DNA of 64,000 bases from Sphingomonas echinoides (GCF_029623395.1 NZ_JAPYKK010000015.1:25654-89653); one strand, 5' to 3'. Positions 9,145 through 17,467 are shown, counted from the stretch's first letter. Numbers and translations are program-made. Notes: a model not told the origin generated them from the letters alone.

Positions 9145-9444
9145 GCAGTAACGGTGAAGCGGGTCGATAGAGCTACCTGACTGTTTCTAGTATATCGGTG
9201 GCGTTTTCCTAGCGTGTGACTTTGGGAATTGGGACTCCGTCTTGCGGATATGGGACAAGCCGGTCCACATCCCGCCTTTCGGATTGATCGAAAGGTGTCC
9301 GCTCCATAGGATCGTCAGGTGGCTATGGCCCGATCGCAGCGGTGTCATGAGCATGCGGATAGGATCGACCGATCGGTCTGCAGTTTGCGGAAGGGCGCAC
9401 GTCGAACTCTCGTCACGTACCCTAAGACTATTTCCGGAGTTGCC
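9145..9444. other. 300-bp gap with a GGGAC repeat pair and a palindrome
   Basis: No supported gene. It contains GGGAC at 9231 and 9252 (the GTCCC operator layout inverted) and a 12-bp perfect palindrome GACCGATCGGTC at 9367-9378, about 67 bases before the DUF1993 gene. Confidence 0.55.
9231..9256 (-). promoter_or_regulatory. GTCCC direct repeat pair, 21-bp spacing (reverse orientation)
   Basis: GGGAC at 9231-9235 and 9252-9256, which read on the minus strand as GTCCC repeats 21 bases apart. One copy reads ttGTCCCat, close to the copies before tauD and the TonB receptor. It lies between the ferredoxin reductase and the DUF1993 gene. Whether an operator in this orientation controls the plus-strand gene is uncertain. 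Confidence 0.4.
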
Positions 9445-10005
9445 ATGTATTCGCTATACGACGCGATCGTCCCGACCTACGTCCAAATGTTGGGTTCGCT
9501 TCTTCACTTGCTCGACAAAGCCGAGGCGCATTGCACGGAGCATGCAGTGCCGCCAGCCGAGCTCATCGGCGCAAAGCTGGCCGACGACATGTACCCTTTT
9601 GCATATCAGGTGAAGTCCGCCGTTCTGCACTCGATTGGCGCCATCGAGGGCGTGCGACGCGGCAGCTTCTCGCCCGACCGTAGCGCGTTGCCCGAAACGT
9701 TCGAGGAATTGAGAACCCGCGTCGAGGCTGCGCGCGAGGCGCTGCTTGGCGTTGAGCGAGATAAAATGGAGTCATTCATCGGTCAGGACATGGCGTTCGT
9801 GGTCGGGGAAAAGCGGATCCCTTATACGGCCGAGAACTTCCTACTCAGCTTCTCGCAACCCGATTTCTATTTCCATCTGACGATTGCCTACGCGATCCTC
9901 CGCAACAAGGGCGTGCAGATCGGCAAGCTCGATTTCATGGGAAAAACCCGAACGAGGCGGGCTGTCCCAGCCGTAGAGGCGAACGATACGGTCAGGTTGG
10001 CGTGA
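9445..10005 (+). CDS. DUF1993 family protein
   Basis: A 186-residue protein that opens with MYSLYDAIVPTYVQML and ends with the GKLDFMG motif, the pattern of the DUF1993 family of small helical proteins of unknown function. No signal peptide is visible. The ATG at 9445 has ggag five bases upstream; the longer ORF upstream has no ribosome site. It stands alone between the ferredoxin reductase and the MarR regulator. The C-terminal tail of about 20 residues after the family motif looks like an extension. Confidence 0.75.
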   Translation: MYSLYDAIVPTYVQMLGSLLHLLDKAEAHCTEHAVPPAELIGAKLADDMYPFAYQVKSAVLHSIGAIEGVRRGSFSPDRSALPETFEELRTRVEAAREALLGVERDKMESFIGQDMAFVVGEKRIPYTAENFLLSFSQPDFYFHLTIAYAILRNKGVQIGKLDFMGKTRTRRAVPAVEANDTVRLA

Positions 10006-10116
10006 CCACCGTGGGACTGCACGGTGGTTTTCGCGGAATGTCCATGATACCGGGTCAGCATTCCACATACCGCGCAATGCCGCCCATGGCGAAATGACAA
10101 GAGCAGGATTTGGTTG

Positions 10117-10728
10117 ATGAGCGCGACGAAGGCGAAGACCGATCTGCCATCGAAGTCCCGGAAGACCGCAACGGCCGCCGCCCCCCATTACGACAGCGTG
10201 AGCAACACGCCGCCCGAACATCTTTCGAAGCTTCCCGTTGAACTCACGTTGTCGGAGCTCGAATGGACGGTTCTGCGGGTGAGCGAGAGCTTCGCGCGGT
10301 GGGAGCAGAGCGTGATGAGCGCCGTCTCGGATATCGGGCTTGGATATCAGGACCATATGGTTCTCCACATGGTCGGTATTCAGAAACAGCCGCGCAGTTT
10401 CGTGCAGATCGCGCAGACGATGAACCGGCTGGATCTCCATAATATCAAGTACAGTCTCGGGAAGCTCGAGAAAAAGGGCATGGTGGAGCGGTCGAGAGAG
10501 AAGGGCGACAGGGCTTTCGCCTATTCGGCAACCGATGCAGGCGCAAAGGTCGTGCAAGCCTATGCCGAAGTCCGACGGCATCTGCTCATTCCGCAAGTGG
10601 AGTTCATCGGAAATTACGCTGAAACCATGGCGTCGGCGACACGCCTGTTGTCGTTGATGACCGCTATCTACGAGGAGCAGACCCGCGCGGCCGGCACGCT
10701 TGAGTGGGATGCGACGAACTCTGAATAG
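10117..10728 (+). CDS. MarR-type winged-helix transcriptional regulator
   Basis: A 203-residue regulator. A basic, Ala/Lys-rich N-terminal tail of about 40 residues precedes a winged-helix domain: the helix-turn-helix covers QIAQTMNRLDLHNIKYSLGKLEKKG and the wing covers VERSREKGDRAFAYSAT. Such proteins bind palindromic operators and often respond to aromatic ligands. It lies upstream of the Rieske dioxygenase operon, separated by a strong terminator. A TTG just upstream is possible, but the ATG at 10117 is preferred. A palindrome at 10886-10898 in the Rieske promoter region is a candidate target. Confidence 0.82.
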   Translation: MSATKAKTDLPSKSRKTATAAAPHYDSVSNTPPEHLSKLPVELTLSELEWTVLRVSESFARWEQSVMSAVSDIGLGYQDHMVLHMVGIQKQPRSFVQIAQTMNRLDLHNIKYSLGKLEKKGMVERSREKGDRAFAYSATDAGAKVVQAYAEVRRHLLIPQVEFIGNYAETMASATRLLSLMTAIYEEQTRAAGTLEWDATNSE

Positions 10729-10762
10729 GGTAGTCTGAAAACTTCGTAAGCAGGCGCAATGC

Positions 10763-10796
10763 GGCCGCGGAACACGACGTTCCGCGGCCTTTTTTT
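10763..10796 (+). terminator. strong intrinsic terminator after the MarR gene
   Basis: A perfect 11-bp stem (10763-10773 with 10779-10789), loop acgac, then seven T at 10790-10796. It ends 68 bases after the MarR stop and isolates that gene from the Rieske operon. Confidence 0.95.
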
Positions 10797-10862
10797 ATGT
10801 CTGCTAGCATGCCCCAAATTCTAGGAATCCCGCATGTTGAGAACATGCCCCTCAAGGGCGAG

Positions 10863-10898
10863 TTGACACCATGGCACCGGAAGAGGAACATCTTGTTC
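10863..10898 (+). promoter_or_regulatory. candidate promoter with palindrome before the Rieske dioxygenase genes
   Basis: A perfect -35 word TTGACA at 10863-10868, then 17 bases and a weak -10-like gaacat. The latter overlaps a palindrome, GAACA-tct-TGTTC (10886-10898), that could be a repressor operator. It lies 65-100 bases before the beta-subunit start. Confidence 0.35.
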
Positions 10899-10962
10899 AC
10901 AAACTGTGTATCTCACGAAGGCGCTTCGTAGAGGGACAGACTGAAGTTTCGGGAGGCGAAGG

Positions 10963-11526
10963 ATGCAGGCGCAGGTCAGGATTGCTGCGGGAGAAGCGCA
11001 GCAGACGACTGCCCGACGGGTGCGGTCAAGTGCCCCTCTTTTTTGTGAAGTACAGGACTGGCTGTTCGACGAAGCCGATCTGCTCGACTCGATGCGCGAT
11101 CGCGAATGGTGCGACACCATGCTGAGCAAAGACATCGTGTACCGAATGCCCGTCCGCGAAGTCGTCGGTCGCGGGATCAGTGCGGGGTTTATCGAGGGGG
11201 TGTACCACCTCAACGAGACTCATGGCACCATCAACATGAAGGTTGCCCGCAACGAGACCGGCTTCGCCTGGGCCGAAGACCCCGCCACCCGTACGCGCCA
11301 TTTCGTGAGCAATCTTCGGGTATTCGAGCATGAAGATGGCACGCTTGAAGCGAAAAGCGCGCTGCTCCTCGTGCAGACCCGGCGCAGCGATACGCATGCC
11401 AATATCATCGCATCAGAACGCCACGATAGGCTGCGGCGCGAAGGCGAAACGCTGCGGCTGTTCAAACGCGACGTCTATGTCGATCTGACCGCGCTCGAGG
11501 TTCACAACCTCGCCGTCTTCTTCTGA
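10963..11526 (+). CDS. Rieske dioxygenase small (beta) subunit
   Basis: A 187-residue NTF2/SnoaL-fold protein of the ring-hydroxylating dioxygenase beta-subunit family, which has a structural role in the alpha3beta3 enzyme. Typical features: CEVQDWLFDEADLLDS near the start, VVYRMP-like DIVYRMPVRE, and a C-terminal KRDVYVDLTALEVHNLAVFF resembling the family's ending. The ATG has a clear ribosome site (ggaggcgaa). It precedes the alpha subunit by 29 bases, an order (beta before alpha) opposite to the bph and nah operons. Confidence 0.9.
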   Translation: MQAQVRIAAGEAQQTTARRVRSSAPLFCEVQDWLFDEADLLDSMRDREWCDTMLSKDIVYRMPVREVVGRGISAGFIEGVYHLNETHGTINMKVARNETGFAWAEDPATRTRHFVSNLRVFEHEDGTLEAKSALLLVQTRRSDTHANIIASERHDRLRREGETLRLFKRDVYVDLTALEVHNLAVFF

Positions 11527-11555
11527 TCGCGCCCCGGAATTTGAGAGGAAGTCCC

Positions 11556-12953
11556 ATGAATGCTCCCATCCAACACGAGCGTAGCGACACTTACGTTCGC
11601 GATATCATGCGGGAAGTGGACGACGGTGTGGGCGCCGGTTGGGTTCCTGCCCGGATCTTCGGCAACGAGCGAGTCTACAAGGAAGAGCTGCGCCGGATTT
11701 TCGCTCGCTGCTGGCTGTATCTCGGTCACGTTTCCGAGATCCCCAACCCCGGCGATTTCATGCTCCGGAAGATGGGGGAGGACGATTACATCGTCACCCG
11801 CGACAAGGACGGTAAGATCCATGCGATGCTCAACGCATGTCGCCACCGCGGCGTGCACGTGTGCCGCGTCGATCGCGGCAACGCGGAGCAGTTCCGCTGC
11901 CTGTATCACGGCTGGACGTTCGCCAATAATGGTGACCTGGTCGGCGGCCCGCTCTGGAAGAACGCTTATGGCGACATGTCGAAGAGCGAGAATGGGCTGC
12001 TCCATGTGGCGCAGCTCGATACGCACCAGGGTCTGATTTTCGCGACGCTCGATGCCAAGGCGCCGTCGCTCAAGGAATATCTGGGCGGGATGGCGTGGTA
12101 TCTCGACCTGATCTTCGGCCTGAACGAGCATGGCGTTGAGTTCATGGGGCCGCCGCAGCGGTGCGTCATCCCTGGCGACTGGAAATCCGCCGCGGACAAT
12201 TCGTGCGGCGATGATTACCATCTCCCGACTTTGCATAAGTCGATTGCCGAAGTGAACGCCTTCCCGGTGTCCTTCGTCGAGAACATGAAGGGGTATCACA
12301 TCCAGGCAGCGCCAGGGCACAGCCTGAGCTTTTCGTCGGCGATGACCGAAGACGATCCGGGGCCGCGTTTCTTCGGGTCGCCGCAGAATCTGGTCGACAG
12401 TTTCAACACGTCGCAGATCAGCGCCGATCAGCTGCATGCCGCGCGCATGTCGCGCGTGATCGTCGGAAACGTGTTTCCGAACTTTACCTTCATCATCGTG
12501 CCGACGACCGACGATCCCAACCAGCCCCCGGTCGCGGGTATCTCGCTCAAGGTATGGCAGCCCAAGGGCCCGGACCGGATGGAAATCTGGAACCAGTTCC
12601 CCGTCTACAAGAACATGACGCAGGAGCAGAAGGAGCGCCAGTACGCGGTTACGCTCGCCAGTTTCTCGGTTGGGGGGCTGTTCGAGATGGATGACAGCGA
12701 GCCGTGGAGCATGATCCATCAGACCGGTGGCTCGGTGAGCGCAGAGGTGCTCGATCTCAAATTGAACTATCGCATGGGCTTGCCGGACACTGGAATTGCG
12801 CAGCGCCTGACCGATTTCCCGGGGCCCGGCGTCGTTTATGCACCGCGGTACGAGGAGGGGGTGCAGCGCAACCTCTATAAATTCTACGCGGACATGATGA
12901 GCGCGCCGCTCGACCAGTGGCCCGAGACATCCTTTCCCAGCGATGAGCTTTGA
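11556..12953 (+). CDS. Rieske dioxygenase large (alpha) subunit
   Basis: A 465-residue catalytic subunit of an aromatic-ring-hydroxylating dioxygenase. The N-terminal Rieske domain carries CRHRG...CLYHGWTF (2Cys-2His). The catalytic domain carries the bridging Asp and the two-His site in DNSCGDDYHLPTLHKS, with the third ligand later. The start at 11556 follows gagagga; the 15 bases of ORF upstream of it are disfavoured. It should insert O2 into an aromatic ring as a cis-dihydrodiol or by angular attack, with electrons from the ferredoxin and reductase encoded nearby. A dihydrodiol product would need a dehydrogenase, and the obvious candidate at 22335 is broken. Confidence 0.95.
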   Translation: MNAPIQHERSDTYVRDIMREVDDGVGAGWVPARIFGNERVYKEELRRIFARCWLYLGHVSEIPNPGDFMLRKMGEDDYIVTRDKDGKIHAMLNACRHRGVHVCRVDRGNAEQFRCLYHGWTFANNGDLVGGPLWKNAYGDMSKSENGLLHVAQLDTHQGLIFATLDAKAPSLKEYLGGMAWYLDLIFGLNEHGVEFMGPPQRCVIPGDWKSAADNSCGDDYHLPTLHKSIAEVNAFPVSFVENMKGYHIQAAPGHSLSFSSAMTEDDPGPRFFGSPQNLVDSFNTSQISADQLHAARMSRVIVGNVFPNFTFIIVPTTDDPNQPPVAGISLKVWQPKGPDRMEIWNQFPVYKNMTQEQKERQYAVTLASFSVGGLFEMDDSEPWSMIHQTGGSVSAEVLDLKLNYRMGLPDTGIAQRLTDFPGPGVVYAPRYEEGVQRNLYKFYADMMSAPLDQWPETSFPSDEL

Positions 12954-13067
12954 GAACCTTCCGGTGGGCGGAAAAGCGATGCGTTAATCGGCTTCTGGTC
13001 TGCCTTTCTGGGTTCGGTAACTCCCGAACCTTGAGGTCAGAACGGACAGCCAATTGGAGAATGTAAG

Positions 13068-14132
13068 ATGCTCCAGGAACTCACTATTCGCGCGAGGCTT
13101 CTTCGGGGGTTTGATCGGATGGCAACCGATGTCGGGCTCGATGTAACCAGTTTGCTCGATTCCGTGGCGATCGATCGACGCTACCTTCGCGAACCCGAGT
13201 TCCGCCTGTCGGCCTTGTCCGTAAGCAGGTTGCTGGAACGCGCATCAGAGGCCGCAAAGGTCGGCGATTTCGGGCTCCAGGTCGCGATGCAACAAGGATC
13301 CCCGGACTTCGGTCCACTGGCGCTTCTCATGCGCGAGGAGGCCAACGTCCGTGCCGCGCTACGGACCCTGTCGGCAAACCTTGCGATCAATACCGATGCG
13401 TTTTCGATCACGCTGAACGAGGACGACGAGGATCCGATCCTGATGCAAAATTTCAGTCTCGATCGTGTGACGTCCGGCCGCCAGCTTGTCGAACTGACCT
13501 GTGCTCGACTGGTCCAGATCATCCGGCAACTGATTGATCCAACATGGAAGCCGCAATTGGTCTGCTTCGCGCATCCAGTGTCGCCATATCGCCACCGCGC
13601 CTACACGCTGTTCCGCTGTCCGGTGGAGTATGGCCATGATTTTACCGGCATCGTCATGCGCCAATCGGATCTCGATACCCCCCTCAACGGGGCGAGCATG
13701 GATTTGCGGCGGCATGCCGAAGCCTATTTGAAGACGCTTCGTATTGGATCGGCAGTGCGGTTCGACCAGCGGACGATCAACATCATCTTGAGCCTTCTTG
13801 CGCGTGGCGAGACGTCTGCCGATCTTACGGCGGCGCAACTCGGCATCACCCGGCGGACGCTCAATCGCAAGCTTGGGCAATTGGGCCATAGTTACTCGAC
13901 ACTTCTGCAATCGATCCGCACCGAAATTGCGCAGACGTTGCTCGAAGAGAATGTGAAAACGTTGTCTGAGATCAGTTACGAACTCGGCTTTCGGAGCTTG
14001 AGCGCCTTTTCGAGTTGGTTCCGGAAAAGCTTCGCATGCGCCCCGATCGAGTGGCGGCGCCACCGCGTTCGAGAGAATGAGGCCGTTCATCATACCGGCC
14101 GCTTTAGTGAGACGTACCTCATCCAGGCATGA
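13068..14132 (+). CDS. AraC-family transcriptional regulator (OruR/ArgR-like)
   Basis: A 354-residue regulator with an N-terminal ligand-binding domain of the Arabinose_bd type (about residues 15-205) and a C-terminal double helix-turn-helix (about 255-340, including TAAQLGITRRTLNRKLGQ and ISYELGFRSLSAFSSWFRKSF). It has ggaga before its ATG. It sits between the Rieske and tauD units and is the best candidate to bind the 21-bp-spaced GTCCC direct repeats before the TonB, tauD and nic-like units, since AraC proteins typically bind direct repeats two turns apart. That link is inference. Confidence 0.9.
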   Translation: MLQELTIRARLLRGFDRMATDVGLDVTSLLDSVAIDRRYLREPEFRLSALSVSRLLERASEAAKVGDFGLQVAMQQGSPDFGPLALLMREEANVRAALRTLSANLAINTDAFSITLNEDDEDPILMQNFSLDRVTSGRQLVELTCARLVQIIRQLIDPTWKPQLVCFAHPVSPYRHRAYTLFRCPVEYGHDFTGIVMRQSDLDTPLNGASMDLRRHAEAYLKTLRIGSAVRFDQRTINIILSLLARGETSADLTAAQLGITRRTLNRKLGQLGHSYSTLLQSIRTEIAQTLLEENVKTLSEISYELGFRSLSAFSSWFRKSFACAPIEWRRHRVRENEAVHHTGRFSETYLIQA

Positions 14133-14216
14133 CCGTGATCAGGGCGGTCAGGTCCGTCGGTTGGCGATGACAATTTGAAGCTGCAGCGTCCACCAATTTA
14201 CAAGGCAAGGGTTTCG

Positions 14217-14333
14217 ATGACCGATCAGGATCCGACCGAAATAGAGGCGGAGATTATAGCGTCGAGGCTGCCCGTCGCTTCGCCCCGGTCACTGAAAACG
14301 CGTCGAAAGCAAGGCCGCTGGAAGATCCCATAA
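14217..14333 (+). CDS. possible 38-aa small protein
   Basis: An ATG preceded at 5 bases by aaggcaaggg opens a 38-codon ORF (MTDQDPTEIEAEIIASRL...) that is acidic at the start and basic at the end (SLKTRRKQGRWKIP). The stop codon abuts the GTCCC operator pair. The ribosome site is good, but the ORF is short and unrecognised; it may be a leader peptide or chance. Confidence 0.3.
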   Translation: MTDQDPTEIEAEIIASRLPVASPRSLKTRRKQGRWKIP

Positions 14334-14334
14334 T

Positions 14335-14360
14335 GTCCCATTTTATCAAGCAAATGTCCC
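14335..14360 (+). promoter_or_regulatory. GTCCC direct repeat pair, 21-bp spacing (tauD promoter)
   Basis: The best copy of the motif: aatGTCCC at 14332-14339 and again at 14353-14360, an 8-base perfect direct repeat with 21-bp periodicity, 147 bases before the TauD-type gene and about 200 bases after the AraC regulator gene. Confidence 0.6.
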
Positions 14361-14506
14361 GTCCCGAACACCTGGCTCAATTAGTGCCATGATATCGTAG
14401 CGGTAGAATTTAGTATTGCCGTTTGGATAGACGTCGCATCGAAGTTGCGCGGCAGCAAACATAACGGCCGGTTTGTGAATTGCCATAATACTGCAGGAGA
14501 TGATCG

Positions 14507-15337
14507 ATGAGTTACGACGTTCTGGATGTTCGGCCGTTGACCAAGCGGATCGGAGCCGAGATTTTCAATGTCGATCTTACCAAGACCTTGAAGAACAAGG
14601 AGCTTGAAGAGATCCACACCGCGTTGATGGAACATCAGGTCATCTTCTTCAGAGACCAGAACATCGATCATGAGAGCCATAAGCGGCTCGGTCGTGCCTT
14701 CGGGGAGCTCGTCCAGCATTCCGGCGTGGCGGGCCTGCCCGATGAACCCGATATCGTCCGTATCCATGGTGACCACAATTCGGTGGCGGTCGCCGGAGAG
14801 GATTGGCACTCGGACATGAGTTTCGATGAAAAGCCCCCAATGGGGAGCATCCTCCACATCCACACGCTTCCGGAAAGCGGCGGGGATACGCTCTTCGCGA
14901 GCGCCTATGCCGCGTATGACGGCCTTTCCGAACCGATGAAGGCGTTCCTGGCGCCGTTGACGGCGGTGCACGATGGGAACCACGTGTTCGGCATCATCGC
15001 GGACGAGGACACGACCTATCAGCGCAAGGCCAACCGGTTCGCGACCACGCGTCATCCGATCATCCGGACGCATCCGGTGACGAAGCGCAAGCTGCTGTTC
15101 GTCAACCAGCTCTACACCACCAAGATCCCGGAGCTGTCGGACAAGGAGAGCGCGGGCGTTCTCAAGGTGTTGTTCGACCATATCAACGATCCGAACTTCC
15201 ACGTCCGTTTCCGCTGGCGCCCGAACTCGATCGCCTTTTGGGACAACCGGTGCACGCAGCATTTTGCCGTTTGGGACTATTTCCCGGAAACACGGTCGGG
15301 CTTCCGGGTCACGATCGCGGGCGACAAGGTGTACTGA
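14507..15337 (+). CDS. TauD/TfdA-family 2-oxoglutarate dioxygenase
   Basis: A 276-residue Fe(II)/2-oxoglutarate-dependent oxygenase. The iron site is WHSDMSF (His and Asp) plus the distal His in CTQHFAVWDY, and the 2-oxoglutarate-binding Arg lies in TRSGFRVTIAG. Family members release sulfite from taurine or cleave aryloxy-alkanoates by hydroxylating the carbon next to the leaving group. It is preceded by aggaga and by a GTCCC operator pair, and lies just upstream of the nic-like operon. The substrate is unknown; a side-chain or ether removal step that opens the pathway would fit. Confidence 0.92.
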   Translation: MSYDVLDVRPLTKRIGAEIFNVDLTKTLKNKELEEIHTALMEHQVIFFRDQNIDHESHKRLGRAFGELVQHSGVAGLPDEPDIVRIHGDHNSVAVAGEDWHSDMSFDEKPPMGSILHIHTLPESGGDTLFASAYAAYDGLSEPMKAFLAPLTAVHDGNHVFGIIADEDTTYQRKANRFATTRHPIIRTHPVTKRKLLFVNQLYTTKIPELSDKESAGVLKVLFDHINDPNFHVRFRWRPNSIAFWDNRCTQHFAVWDYFPETRSGFRVTIAGDKVY

Positions 15338-15427
15338 GCACAGACGATCCAGCGGTAGCATCGTACCATCGACCAGAGCGCGAAAACGCGCCTGGTCGCG
15401 ACGGGCCATGGGGCGGTTCCCTACGCT

Positions 15428-15453
15428 GTCACATTAGCGGAAGTTTATGTCCC
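15428..15453 (+). promoter_or_regulatory. imperfect GTCCC repeat pair, 21-bp spacing (nic-like operon promoter)
   Basis: GTCAC at 15428-15432 and atGTCCCat at 15449-15453, again 21 bases apart, 120 bases before the first gene of the operon. One mismatch in the upstream half. Weaker alone than the other sites but consistent with them. Confidence 0.4.
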
Positions 15454-15572
15454 ATCTCGTCAATCTGGAGGGCGCGCACGAATGGTAGTGCCCCTCACAG
15501 TCGGGCCTTTGCCTGCGTTCCTCACGAGCCGTGGCGGTACGGCGTTCGTACCTTCAATCAAGGAGAAGTGTC

Positions 15573-16250
15573 GTGGCCGTGAGGCATGAGAGCGGGTCTG
15601 CAGAGAATGAGGGCGACCGGCGGATTGCTCTGCAGGACCTCTATGCCAAACGCGGCATCGGGAACCGGATCGAACCCGGCGAACGGTGTGCGGTCCTCGT
15701 GGTCGACTTCATCAACGGCTTCACCGATCCAGCGTATGCGTGCGGCGCCGATTGCGACGCGGCCGTAGCGGCGACGGCGACACTTCTCGCAGCCGCGCGG
15801 ATCGCGAAGACGCCCGTAATTTTCTCGACGATCGTCTTCGATCCTGCGCGGGCTTCGTCATCCGTTTGGCTCGCTAAAATGCCAGCGATGAAATGCCTGA
15901 CTCCAGGTAGCAAGGCAGTGCAGGTCGACCGCCGCCTCACCCTGCGGGACACGGACATCCTGCTTACCAAGACCGCAACGTCGTGTTTTACGGGCACCGA
16001 TCTGTCGACGGTACTCGTTCAGACGGGAGTCGACACGCTCGTTATCGCAGGGGCAACCACCTCGGGGTGCGTGCGCGCAAGCGCGGTGGACGGTTGCATG
16101 AGCGGTCTGCGTGTTTTCGTGCCGCGCGATTGCGTGGCGGATCGCGCCAGCGGTCCCCATGAGGCGAGCCTCTTCGATATTCAGGCCAAATACGGCGAGG
16201 TCATCGACCTGGATTCCGCCATTGCCATCGCTGCGGCGGGCGGACAGTGA
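15573..16250 (+). CDS. nicF: isochorismatase-family amidohydrolase, maleamate amidase-like
   Basis: A 225-residue cysteine hydrolase of the isochorismatase/N-carbamoylsarcosine amidase family, resembling maleamate amidohydrolase (NicF), which turns maleamate into maleate and ammonia. The catalytic Asp is in VVDFINGFTDP, the Lys is probably in WLAKMP, and the Cys lies in ATTSGCVRASAVD. The block ATSCFTGTDL corresponds to the conserved FxGTDL segment. The GTG at 15573 is chosen because aggaga at 15561-15566 precedes it; the longer ORF is not supported. It is the first gene of an eight-gene overlapping operon that also encodes NicX- and NicE-like proteins, which supports the assignment. Confidence 0.78.
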   Translation: MAVRHESGSAENEGDRRIALQDLYAKRGIGNRIEPGERCAVLVVDFINGFTDPAYACGADCDAAVAATATLLAAARIAKTPVIFSTIVFDPARASSSVWLAKMPAMKCLTPGSKAVQVDRRLTLRDTDILLTKTATSCFTGTDLSTVLVQTGVDTLVIAGATTSGCVRASAVDGCMSGLRVFVPRDCVADRASGPHEASLFDIQAKYGEVIDLDSAIAIAAAGGQ

Positions 16251-17467
16251 GCCAAGTCTCGCCCATCCCGAAGGCATATGCCGACCCGACGATCGAGCCT
16301 CGACTGGTCATGGGGGATGGCCCGCTGAGTCTGGAGCAGGAACGCGCGCTCGGGACCTATTCGGCGGTCGACATGACCGTCCTGATCGATGAGCTTGAAG
16401 CCGCTGGGTTGCGAGGGCGCGGTGGCGCAGGGTTCCCCGCGCACGTGAAATGGCGAACCGTGGCGGCGGCGTCGGGCCCGAAGGTCATCGTCGGTAACGG
16501 TGAGGAAGGGGAGCCTTCCTCGTTCAAGGACCGCTGGCTGTTGGTCAACCGTCCGCATGCCGTTCTGGACGGCCTGCTGATTGCGGCGGATGCGGTTGGT
16601 GCGGAACGGATCGTGCTTTACGTCTCGCATGCCGACGCGATCGCTTCCGCCCGGCGCGCGGTCGCGGAACTGGTCGCGGCGGACTGCCATGCGCGCGCGT
16701 CGACGATCACGATTTTCGAGGTCGCGCCGACCTATGTCGCAGGCGAAGAGTCCGCAGCTTGCCGCGCGATCAGTGGCGGTCCAGCGCTTCCGCTCGCAAA
16801 GCCGCCCCGCGTGTTCGAGGCCGGGGTCGATGGACTCCCGACGCTGGTGGCCAACGTCGAGACGCTGGCGATGGCGGCGTGGATCGCCCGAAAGGGTGCG
16901 ATCGCCTACCGCAAATATGGCACCGATACCTCGCCCGGCACCGCGCTCATCACGCTGAACGGCGATTGCTCCAAACCCGGGGTGTTCGAAGTGGCCTATG
17001 GCACTGCGCTTTCGGACGCCTACGCTCGGCTTGCTGGCGGGTTGGACGGGCCGATCGTCGCGATCCTTGCGGGCGGCTGGTTCGGGGGCGTCCTGCCCGG
17101 GAGCCTGATCGACATCCCAATGAGTTTCGAGGATCTTCGCGACCAGAAAAGCGGTTTCGGCTGCGGGTCGTTCACGGCACTCACTGCAGCCTCGCGCCCG
17201 ATCAAGATCGTTGCCGAAATTGCGGCCTGGTATGCCCGCGAGACGGCGGGGCAGTGCGGGGTCTGCGTGAAGGGCACGCAGGCGATATCAGGCGCGCTAG
17301 CCGAGGTAGAGGCCGGGACGTCGACCGACGCCACACTGACGAATCTACGACGCTGGGGATCGTCCCTCGGCGGTCGCGGCGCCTGTTCGTTCCTCGACGG
17401 CGCGGCGACCCTCGCGCGCACCGCCGTCGAAGCGCTCGCTGAAAGCTCCATGGAGGTAGCACGATGA
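16247..17467 (+). CDS. NuoF-like NADH-oxidising flavoprotein
   Basis: A 406-residue stand-alone relative of the 51-kDa subunit of complex I. FMN/NADH motifs are GLRGRGGAGFP and GNGEEGEPSSFKDR, followed by TYVAGEESA, then a SLBB-like region and a C-terminal cysteine region. In NuoF the last binds [4Fe-4S] through CxxCxxC plus a distant Cys; here only GQCGVCVKG (two Cys, third replaced by Gly) and one Cys in GRGACSFL are visible, so the cluster is altered or absent. It overlaps the genes on both sides (GTGA and ATGA). The next gene is a ferredoxin, so it probably serves as that ferredoxin's NADH reductase for an oxygenase. Confidence 0.85.
   Translation: MSQVSPIPKAYADPTIEPRLVMGDGPLSLEQERALGTYSAVDMTVLIDELEAAGLRGRGGAGFPAHVKWRTVAAASGPKVIVGNGEEGEPSSFKDRWLLVNRPHAVLDGLLIAADAVGAERIVLYVSHADAIASARRAVAELVAADCHARASTITIFEVAPTYVAGEESAACRAISGGPALPLAKPPRVFEAGVDGLPTLVANVETLAMAAWIARKGAIAYRKYGTDTSPGTALITLNGDCSKPGVFEVAYGTALSDAYARLAGGLDGPIVAILAGGWFGGVLPGSLIDIPMSFEDLRDQKSGFGCGSFTALTAASRPIKIVAEIAAWYARETAGQCGVCVKGTQAISGALAEVEAGTSTDATLTNLRRWGSSLGGRGACSFLDGAATLARTAVEALAESSMEVAR

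Larger units (their letters stand above)
14133..14506. other. 370-bp intergenic region before tauD-like gene
   Basis: It holds a small ORF of doubtful status (14217-14333) and a perfect GTCCC repeat pair (14335-14360). No other gene is visible. Confidence 0.6.
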
